DNA of 24,965 nt from Suillus spraguei. Its lineage: Eukaryota > Basidiomycota > Agaricomycetes > Boletales > Suillaceae. The translations under genes were made by a program, and so were the position numbers. Location of the stretch: positions 1 through 24,965 of the forward strand of contig JABCPU010000827.1 in assembly GCA_016800925.1 (NCBI GenBank). The letters are read 5' to 3'. Of this stretch, positions 1-8,575 are shown in pieces. Within the stretch, counting starts at the first letter, position 1; every line of letters begins with the position of its first letter. Below the pieces are notes generated by a model. The model saw only the letters and a list, made by a program, of their open reading frames with translations. It was not told the origin of the DNA and made no database searches.

Positions 1-764
1 GTAATGTAGTTCCGTCGTTAGCTGCTGAAGCGGATCATTAAGTAGCTGACAAAGCACAATGTATTATGTTTCAAGTATGAAAAAGCTATCTCTACTCCCA
101 GTTTAGAAGCCATATTCTAATTCTGAAACCTAGGTGCTCTGGGGATGTACTCAAGCCAACTTACCCTGGTTTAAATTTTGCGAATTTGAAGGTCGAGATG
201 CGATTCTGGCACTTTTGTCACGAAAATGTCACGATTTGATCGTACTGCAGTCTACCTTAGGATGACCTTGACCGTATATCAGAACTAGTGACATATTCAT
301 GGCATTGGGTTTAGCAATAAGCAACTCATCGACGATGACCGTGAATCCATATTTTCGTATCTGGGAAAAATACGTGCCCTTCAATAATTTCAGCTATGGA
401 GAATTTAGTTTAAGAAGATTACGAGAAATGTACTTATTCAAAACGTGGTGCGATCACAATCTACGAGCAAGCTTGAAGCGATTCTCTAGCATGACGCACG
501 AAACGGCTTGACTATAAGCAGCCTCATAATATTGCTAAAAACAAAGACGTAGACAGAAATGTGTATGCGAGCGATAAGTTCCTTGGGCGTGAGCTCCATC
601 ATTCTACAGGCAGGCCATCATTGTGTCGCTCCCATGTGACCTAGTGTGCACCGATTGTCATTCACGAAAAACAGCGCATAGAATGTAATAATCATGAATC
701 CCTAAAATAGATCATGCAGCACCTGGTACATACAATCGGGATGAAAATTTAGTAAAAGAACTGG
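1..764. other. Intergenic, nothing recognised
   Basis: I see no recognisable gene here. The only open frame of note (299-511, plus) encodes 70 residues with no family resemblance, no signal peptide and no credible splice partner. Composition is AT-leaning. The shared WD40-gene upstream module begins near the right edge, at about 765. Confidence 0.5.
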
Positions 765-1735
765 CGTCAATCTCACTTGGTTTCGGCAGCCCAGGCATAG
801 AGACTATTGATTCCATGGTAGATGGCATTCCAAGACACCCTTGAACTCGTGTTTCGGTAGCGTCTGTAGTGCTTGCCGGAGTTAGCGACCATGTTGCACT
901 GGCAGTTGTGTGGTGAAGGATTCCAATGATGACGAAGGTTTGGCGAATGAACTAAAAACCTGTTTCGTCCAGAGTGGGTTGAAACTCAAAGTAGATTTGA
1001 ACCATGGCGGAGCGCTGGAAGTAAAGTGCTCCTCTGTGACAGAATTGGTGACGAGTTTTAGATGTGAGAAATGAAATTTGGTTGCTTGCGGAATATGTAG
1101 AACTTGGGAGTCGATGGGATGGAGGCTGATATTGCGGTGAGCTACATCAGGAAATTCACACATTCCTTGACGTGCCCTTATGCGGACTTATTTACACTTA
1201 ACTGCCTTGGTGAAATTGAATCTACTTGTCCAAAATTTCAATGTGAATGAATTCAGAAAAATAAAGTTGAGATATATTAATATACATGTTTTATTGTATT
1301 TCGCACTCAAAAAATAAAGATATGCCAGGTGAATGATGTGAGAGAGAGCAAACAAGTTTTGAGATAAGTGAGTTAAGCTGATTAAGCATGTTAAGGAATG
1401 TGTGAATTTCCTGATGTAAATACATGTGTTCGAAGAGTGACATGGTGGTGTGCTGGAGTAGCTGCTCGACACGAAAACACAACAATATTTATGGAGTCGT
1501 GTAGGATAGATTCGAGCGCTGGGAAGCACCGACTGTTCGAGTGAATGGGATGGGATACATTCTGGAAGCTTTGAAGAGAAGACTCGGACGCATGTATGCA
1601 TTACAGAGGTGCTGGGGCTACAGTATCGAGAACGGCTGGCATGACACTAATAGGGTACATTCTTGCCATAACAGTGATGGAGGGTAGAGGGTTCGTACCT
1701 GGGCGTCTTCCACTTTCCGTCATCTTACCACGCAG
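765..1735 (+). repeat. Upstream module of WD40/HET genes, copy 1 (interrupted by a MITE)
   Basis: This segment aligns by eye with 23395-24047 (same orientation) and with the reverse complement of 7453 to about 8200. In those two places the module sits directly 5' of a WD40 gene start. Shared blocks include tagaattggtgacga (1039-1053, here with a c in place of the first t), the ttcgaagagtgac block near 1429, and cttgccataacagtgatgga near 1662. The left part (765-850) matches only the copy at 7453-8200. Here no WD40 start follows: after about 1735 similarity stops and unrelated sequence begins. I infer a 5' flank orphaned from its gene. Confidence 0.7.
1145..1416. mobile_element. MITE, 272 bp, TA target site duplication
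   Basis: Perfect 24-bp terminal inverted repeats lie at 1145-1168 (starting catcaggaaa) and 1393-1416 (ending tttcctgatg), with weaker symmetry continuing inward for about 25 bp. TA dinucleotides flank both ends (1143-1144 and 1417-1418). The interior is AT-rich and has no transposase. The related sequences at 23395-24047 and 7453-8200 lack the insert and read straight through a single TA (gctaaatgcatg and, in reverse complement, gctagatgcatg), so insertion is directly demonstrated. TA duplication and short inverted repeats are the hallmark of non-autonomous Tc1/mariner-type elements. The mobilising transposase is not in this window. Confidence 0.85.
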
Positions 1736-2126
1736 TTTTGATCATCCATGCCTCCTCGTCCATCAGTTTTCTCCTCAAATTTTATTCTCTTCTTTTTCAA
1801 CACATCAACACTATTGAACAATTTGTCCCGCTAACTGACTAATGCATGCAAACCCTTCACTCGCTCGCTCCTTCTATGTCTTTCGACAGATTCAACGGGC
1901 AGGTGTTTGCGCCTGACACAGTGACCCAATTATGTAAGAGTTAGGCCCACTCTCAAGTCATACATTCACGGTTTTTAAATATTCGTCTATCCTGAATTTT
2001 TTTTGCTCGAGCACCAGTAAAATTTGGGCAGAAGAAAGTATTCCCGCCACAAACTATTTACATGCGGTGCCATTAACCACATTGCACCAACGAGAAAGCA
2101 AAACATAGCTTACCGTAGCTCATTCG

Positions 2127-2203
2127 AGGCCACACGCATATACGATGCTTTCTGTCTACCACGCGGTGAGTCAACAGATCCTGAATGAAACTACTCAAAC
2201 TCA
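2127..2203 (+). repeat. Diverged direct repeat, left copy (possible LTR-like end)
   Basis: This pairs with 2862-2930. The shared core is cggtgagtcaa followed by a-atcct and aaaactac-like sequence, preceded in both by a tca-ttc / acgcatata block. Weak similarity extends about 50 bp further upstream in both. Spacing is about 735 bp. Direct repeats bounding a short non-coding interval suggest a small LTR-type (TRIM-like) element, but no primer-binding site or polypurine tract could be verified. Confidence 0.35.
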
Positions 2204-2861
2204 CCTCTTTTGCCATTATCATATGTTATGGTCACTCTGGCACGCAATGAAAGCCAGGGCAACACTGATCTTTACCCTTCGTGCAATAGTCGCCACCCAT
2301 AGTGCATTGACTGTTAGCACTGACAATCATAGACACTTTCAAAGCAGCAATAACAGCGAGGACGACTTGGAAGAGGGACGCATTATTTGTGTTCTTGGAA
2401 ATAAATCGGTAGGAAGGTGTCTTTTATACCAGTCTGGGCAGAATTTGTAACAAACAGACGACATTTGCCCTGCCAGCAGATAGCTGACGAAAATTTGTGA
2501 AGCCTTCGCATCGCGTAACAAACTACTAATGTGTTGTTCTATCAACTGCGCCTGCACAATGGGACGCAGGAACGCTGCTCGCTGTAGCTCATCTGATCTC
2601 ACGGCATTTTTTTTATTAAAAAAATCGTTTATTGACCGGTGGGCAGGGCCCCATGGTAGTCACATGTGTGGATACATTTTTATCTAAACTCCATTTCTAT
2701 GTACGAGAACCCCACCAGCGGCCAATGGCTGCGTACCCCCGGAAAAGGTCCATAGTCAAATTCATCTTTTACGCATTTAAGGTTGTACATGCCACCCTAC
2801 ATCATAACTTGCCATCAAATTTCTCCCGAGATAGTGGGTTAACCCCTTCATTCCAGTGACG

Positions 2862-2930
2862 CATATATATACGTAGGATGGTTGCCGACGGTGAGTCAAT
2901 AAATCCTTGATAAAACTACCTGAGACACGT
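2862..2930 (+). repeat. Diverged direct repeat, right copy
   Basis: Partner of 2127-2203. It contains an AT box (catatatatacg) followed about 35 bp later by aataaa-like sequence, an arrangement seen in LTRs. It ends only a few bases before the WD40 gene fragment that starts at about 2937, so the repeat end may mark a junction. Confidence 0.35.
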
Positions 2931-2936
2931 TATTCG

Positions 2937-3267
2937 TGAGATATTGATATGGAATATCGGAAATAAATTTTACGGAGAAACGGGCGAATCACTAAACAAA
3001 CTCATCAACGCCCCACTTGAAACAGATCTACTCCGCTGGACTTTTCTCCCGATGGAAAAGTACTGGCCAGTGGTTCGTCAGACCAAACGATGAAACGTGG
3101 AACACCAAAACCTGGCAGGAACAAGTAGATCCGATCGGGTGTGCTAGTTATGTCCACTGCGTACGATATGCGCCGTCTGGAGAACTTCTTGCCATCGCAA
3201 CATTGTACAATATTCAAATTTACAATTCAGGCAGAAGAAAACGCGTCGCATCCTTCAAGGGTCATGC
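2937..3267 (+). pseudogene. WD40 repeat gene fragment
   Basis: About 330 bp match the middle of the WD40 gene at 24048-24965 (roughly 24280-24600); 3030-3080 is nearly identical to 24363-24414. Reading across shifting frames, it encodes the GETGESL region, a repeat with the usual SPDGK.LASGS pattern, and then CVRYAPSGELLAIAT followed by IQIYNSG (in frame within 3017-3295). It lacks the gene's 5' part, including the start and first repeats, and everything after the KGH of the next repeat. Several single-base shifts remain. It ends where the 3' end of the opposite-strand HET gene begins, so it is a truncated relic placed tail-to-tail against that gene. Confidence 0.75.
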
Positions 3268-6200
3268 ATTACGTCCATGTTATCAATGGAAGTAATATCT
3301 TTGACTTGTGCGATGATGTCATAGTCTGACGCGATCCTCTTGTATTCTCCCGATATGCTGCCGTGCTAGTAAAAATGCGTTGAAAGGCTGTCTGAGGCGA
3401 ACCATCAACCGCAAGGCTCCCATGCTCTCCGTATCGTTTGTGATGTCAGGCTGCTCTACGAAGTCAGGTACCCCGAGGAGATTTCGATCCCATGGACGGA
3501 CAAGTAACAACGTCCGTCGAATGGGCCTTGCACGTGAGAACTGAAGTAGTGGTTCTTTGGTGGTTATCAGCAGATCATTAAGTCCATCTGCCTTGATCTC
3601 ATACGTGTCCTGGGCTAGGCGCGGCTCGGTCCGACATCCGTAACATGAAATGAGATGCAAGGTAAATGAAGTCTGCAGTTTGCGAACCGAGGAGCTCTTA
3701 GCTGTAAAAGCTGGTCATAGAATTTTAATGCTACATCCGTAGGCACGGTTTGTCGCAGCGAAGAACTTGTGTGTGAATATCATCTTCAGACAAAGATGGA
3801 AGGGTGCGCGGAGTAGTAAGAAACGATATGGGCCGGAAGGCAGCTATTGAACTCGGAAGGTTGTCCGATCCAGTCAAGGACAGTGATGTCGCCCGAACGA
3901 GCAACGATCTCCTGCAGGAGCCGCCCAGCGCATTCTGCTTCTTCTCGCCATAAATCACAGGCAGGGCGATACCAAAGATGCCAAAATAAGAATACGGCGA
4001 TATCTTCCTGCACAGTGGTGATACGCTTCGATGCCCATTGCAATTTCTCTCGCGCGCCGCTCATACCTGGACGGAAGGCCACCAGGGCCGTGCATCTATG
4101 CCCGTGGCATCCTCTAACTCCTTCATGATTGCAGGGGACTCTTTGTGATTGGGAGAGCTATCGCCGAGATATAGCGACCAATCCTTTTGATAAAAGAGAA
4201 CAACTTTCGGAGCGGCGAATTCTTGAAGGTCCATCCTCGATGATTCCAAAAACTCCTGGCCAGTGCTCCGGGCCGGGATGAAGGAGGGACATCGCAGAGG
4301 TAGACAATGGTAAGCGCTGAGTGGCGGTACCAGATGAACATGGAATTGACCGATTCTTGAACCTCAGTGTTGCTCCTCTTGTCGATGCAGCATGTGTCCA
4401 TCCATGCCCATCTATACCCAGTATCACGAGCGACTTTGCAGAACGACTGCAGTTTTGCGATGCCACCAAGTCCATTCAACTCGTACACGACTTTGTCCTG
4501 GATGTCTTGCAGCAGCGCCTCCATTTCTTCCCACCTGTGTGATAGCAGGACGCAGCGGAAGTACATCACCACGACTTCTTTGATGCGCTCCGTTCGGAGG
4601 TCTGAATGTTTCGTTGTGAGTGACACAAGCTCCTTGTACTCTGTGCTCGTTTTGAAGGTGTTTATTTGTGCCGTTCTATCGCACAAAAGACCCGTAGAAG
4701 TGTTAAGCAGACGAAGGGGAGCATTGTCGAGTTCAATCCAAACAGCTCTTTGAATAGCATCTTCTGCTTGGGATGGATGGATATACTGCTGATGCAGGTC
4801 TGCAGAATGAGATAGGCATTTCGAGACAATGCAGCAGTGTTCCATGGCTTACCTCGTATCTGCATTTCAGAAGCTCCGTCCAACTTGGACAACATGATTG
4901 TGAAGGCATCAATAGCCTCGTCGTAATGTTGTGCGCCACGCAGCGCTGCATGTGTCAACTGGTATCCAACATGAGACGAAGGATCAAGTTCGATGACCTA
5001 TAATTGCTGAAGTCAACATGGGCCACAAAAATTGAGAGACCATGGCACCTTTTGTGCGTCCAAGAGTGCATCCTCCCATAGCATTTTACCTAAGTTTGCC
5101 TCGCTGCCATTAACAAAGGCAACATCAGATGTACAACCCAGGTCGATCACTGCCGAGTATAGTTCAATAGCGCTTTCATAATTTCTTGCAGCGAGAGCAG
5201 CATCTCCTTTGGTAAGACACCGCGCGCTGCATTTTTCCGTGAAAGCTGAGTGAAATACGAGTGAGGACTGTAGCCTGCGTCCACAACTTCAGACTTGCCG
5301 TTGGACCATTCAAGGCAGTTGGCCTCTGTTATATCATCACTCGCATCCATCATGCATCGATATGATTTCATGGCATCTTGAAGTCTACCTGCGCAAAGGA
5401 GTGCATCACATCACTTCTGGTGTGCAGTGAGCCACAATGATTCGAGGTCCCACCCGAAGAGCTGGACAAGGGACTTAGTTATCAAATTTCAGATGTGTAT
5501 TAACGTACCACCACCAACTTCCAAGTCCTCGTATATATGATGCATGTCCAATTTCGATGATAAAGTGCTGCAATTGATGGCGGCAGTGAAATGCTCAGCT
5601 GCTTCGTTGTAACGTGCGCCATGCAAGGCTTTTGATTCCCAGCTGAACATGTAGATATGCCTGATATGCAAGTTGCAAAGATTAGTGTTGATGGCCCAGC
5701 GTTGCTGCATGATACTTACTTGCACGATGACACGTGCGGGTATCGGCGTTTGGACAAGCGGTGGTAAGTTCTTTGAGGAGTAGACTTGCCTCATCATGTT
5801 GATCTGCACCGAAAAGAGCGATGGCCTGAAATATGGCATGAAGCAGATAGTATGTGAGGCATGTCAAGATATGACTATCGACGTCACTCTCGTACATACT
5901 CATCCTTTTCTTTTACATACACAATCACTCTTCGATACATGCTTCAGACACGTTTTCCTTTGATTCTCTGTCTTAATCAGCATATTAATACCTCTCACTG
6001 TCAAATATTGTGAAGTAGTCTTTTGACCCAATGTGAAGTCTTTGTTCTTGTCCCTCATCCCTAGTCCGAGCCTCTTCAGATCTTCACAAGGCAAGTGTAA
6101 CATACCTTGATCAAGAGCAGAAAATGAGTGGTTTGCGAATTTTGGTCCGTGTACATTGATGCGACATCAACACTGCCCTTGCATCTGTAATGTAGCCTTT

Positions 6201-7452
6201 TCCACAGAAGGCAATTCCCTTAGACATATAGCCTGTCAATGATGGCTTATGTTGATGGACTGTATTACCGTGGAGTTAGACTTCTGTAAGGGAGCTATAA
6301 GGGTCAGTGAATCTTACTTTAATTGCGTCCTGAAGGGCACGATCCCAGTCATGTTTCCGAGCCATAACAAATGAGCGATGGGAGTAGGAAATATGACTGT
6401 TGGAATTGGTGTTGATATACTGGGTGAGTAGCTCTTCTGCAATAGACAATTCTCCGCTTATACATGCAAAGCGGGCCGTCGTGATGGCTAGGATCTGCAC
6501 GAAACATGCTCAAATTGCGAATTGCAGGACATGAGTCAAAGACGGAAACATACCTTTGGATGAGGTACTGCCCACTCCGAGATGATGTAATTGCCACTTC
6601 CACTGAGGATATGCTTCCCATCCACAGAGAAAGTGACGCATCCTGTCCCGGATGGATGCTTGAAGGTGGCAATGGTTCGTCGATCTGAGAGCTGCCAGAG
6701 ACGAACATGGTGGTCATTAGATGCGGAGGCGACGAGGGTGCCAGCGGGATTAACAACGATGGGCAAAGATAGATTTAGAGTGACCCGTCCAAGGATCACC
6801 AATTTGCTGCCAGGTCGATGTATCCCATTCGTGTATGGTAGGATCAGAATTACTACCGCCTGTGAGAAGGCGTGTGCCATCAGGCGTCCACGCGAGTGAG
6901 ACGTCGTTGTTGAAGAATGGAACGCGTTCCCTTGTGCCTAAATTATAATACCTGAATATCGTCCAATGTCGCGATGGCAAGAAGTTTCCCATCCGGCGAA
7001 TGCCGTATGTCGCGGACATCACTATCACATCAACTGGATCTCCTTGTTGCTCCCAGGTTCGGGTGTTCCACAGTTTCGTTGTTTTGTCCCGTGAACCACT
7101 GGCCAGTGCTGTTCCATCCGGAGAAAAGTTCAAACGAGAAAATATATGTGGAGTGGGCTTTGATGGGTTGGGTAAGTGATTCGCCAGTTTCTCCATCCCA
7201 GACGATGACCTCTCCGTCATGATCACCGCTTGCTATCAATTTTCCATCTCGTGATACTGCTAAACTCAGCACCCAATTGTGATGCTCCATCTTCCTCACC
7301 ATAACGCCTGTTTGTAAGTCCCACAGACGAAGCGACTCGCCTGAGGCTGTAACCATCCGCCGTTTATCGGGGAAAACTGCGACGGCCATTACCCAACTTT
7401 CATGACCTTCAAACTCTCGCATGGGCGTAGTGATTGGAATGAGCTCCGACAT
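3255..7452 (-). pseudogene. WD40-TPR-HET receptor-like gene, frame-broken
   Basis: It reads 7452 to 3255 on the minus strand. The first exon (7452-6550) encodes a WD40 array starting MSELIPITTP, with repeats ending in LRLWD, VIVWD, TKLWN, IHEWD, VRLWQ and ISEWA. Spliced exons at 6494-6318, about 6260-6116, 5825-5720, about 5660-5512, about 5440-5050 and about 5007-4857 encode TPR-like helices (motifs SHRSFVMARKHDWDRAL, ALFGADQHDEA, GYQLTHAALRGAQHYDEA). From about 4805 a HET domain follows: LLSHRW (motif 1), WAWMDTCCID (motif 2), RGWT (motif 3), then APKVVLFYQKDWSLYL and EKLQWASKR. HET domains trigger fungal incompatibility cell death; the WD40/TPR part is presumed to sense ligand or partner. 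Single-base frame breaks lie near 7133, 7020, 6950, 6765, 6246, 6168, 5638, 4225, 4088, 3992, 3925, 3810 and 3350. A TGA replaces a likely Arg codon at 5411-5413. In one frame the C-terminus stops at 3319; past the break at 3350 it would reach 3255. Decay is likelier than base-calling error, but error is not excluded. Confidence 0.8.
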
Positions 7453-8200
7453 TTTACTGGATGTTGATAATGTTGGGCGTGGTTTGTGGACTTTGGAAGG
7501 ACTGCGGGTGTCTTACTTTAAGTTGTAGAGGTGCGTGTATTGCGCGTTTATGCTACTCCACTGCATTGGTACCCATTGCCCAAGCACGAGCCCTCCACGC
7601 CTCCATCACTGTTATGGCAAGAATGTAAATGTACTGTATCAATTCCATATTTGCCATCCTCGATATATGCGCTCGACTCTTGTCATCAAAGCTTCACGAA
7701 TGTATCGTATGATTCGTATCCCATCCAATCGAATAGTCAATGCTTCCCGGTCCTCGAATTTCGGCTATCCATCCTAAATATCGTTGTTTTTTTACGTCAC
7801 CGTGAAGTTCGAACGCATGCATCTAGCTGATTGTAATATTCGCCCTTCATCCCGTGCACTCCAAAGCTCTGCGTGTTTTGCAAGCAGCCAAAGTTCTATA
7901 TTCTATTCGTGAGTGCCGTCACCAATTCTATCACAGAAGAGTGCCCGTTCTGCTCATGATTCGGCTCTACTTTGAGCTTTGCCCACTCCAGGCCAAAACT
8001 GGTTTCAGTTTATTCGCCAATCCCCTCTCGAGTCCATCTCCTTCGTGGCATGATAAGTACCAGTATAACATGGTCATTGACTTCCGGTGGGTCTTCACCA
8101 CTGAGCCAAGCTACGCTCAAGGTGTTTTGGGAATGCCGCATCTACCGTACAATCAGTTGTCCCTAAGACCAAATGAAATTGACACCGAAACTCGTCAAAA
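7453..8200 (-). repeat. Upstream module of WD40/HET genes, copy 2 (5' flank of the HET gene)
   Basis: On the minus strand this runs directly into the WD40-TPR-HET start codon. It matches 765-1735 and 23395-24047 across most of its length. The best blocks are around 7585-7640 (cttgccataacagtgatggaggcg on the minus strand), 7740-7830 and 7900-7990. The bases just before the ATG (caacat.cagtaaa) also resemble those before the ATG at 24048 (caacgttcaataaa). It probably carries the promoter and 5' UTR of this gene family. It lacks the MITE seen in copy 1. Confidence 0.7.
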
Positions 8201-8575
8201 ATTCAGTTTTATTTGAGTTGTGTTATGTAATCATTATGCAATTAAATTCATATATGGCACTTGGTTGGTTAATGGTCCAGTGTTGAGTATGTTGGCAATT
8301 TGAGGGAGAACGTTGGAAAAATTTATTGTATGATATGGTTAGTATAAATTGTGAGTCACTATTCCTCACGTAAGCGATAAGATATGGGTGGCTCGCGCTC
8401 AGTGGCTGTCGCTTAACTCCATTTGTTTGACGCTGTTAGAATTCAAAGCTTTTGCCTTGTGTTGCCTGTTACCGAAGGTAATCGTGTGCCCGTTGGTGCC
8501 CATTCAAAAGTACCCATAGCAACCTGGAAGAGTTACTTCTCGAACGCAAACTGTGAACTGCATCCACCACCTGCA
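8201..8575. other. Intergenic region with presumed PSD promoter
   Basis: About 375 bp between the end of the HET-gene upstream module and the PSD start. AT-rich stretches (8215-8360) are followed by more balanced sequence. No defined promoter motif could be assigned. The frame upstream of the PSD ATG is open back to 8423 but lacks an ATG. Confidence 0.4.

Larger units (their letters stand above)
1736..2936. other. Non-coding insert between orphan module and WD40 fragment
   Basis: This stretch replaces what should be the 5' UTR and first WD repeats of a WD40 gene, judging from the copy at 23395-24965. Open frames here are short and unrecognised. It contains a pair of diverged direct repeats (listed separately) and an A/T tract with dyad symmetry at about 2605-2626. 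It could be a small degenerate retroelement or composite filler. I see no reverse transcriptase, integrase or transposase residues in any frame. Confidence 0.4.

Noticed and set aside
1188..1601. 137-residue minus-strand frame
   Set aside because: It spans one end of the MITE and the module beside it. It exists only because of the insertion and is not conserved in the other module copies.
2145..2602. Overlapping frames of 101 (plus) and 87 (minus) residues
   Set aside because: No family motif, no splice context, and both lie in the insert bounded by direct repeats.
4321..4753. Plus-strand frames of 60-128 residues
   Set aside because: They are antisense shadows of the HET domain exon at about 4805-4123, which has clear family motifs on the minus strand.
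3255..7452. Repeat-induced point mutation as the cause of HET gene decay
   Set aside because: The damage is mostly single-base insertions and deletions, not a flood of C-to-T changes; only one nonsense codon fits a transition.
7854..8216. 120-residue plus-strand frame between HET gene and PSD
   Set aside because: It lies within the shared upstream module; the same frame is not maintained in the other copies.
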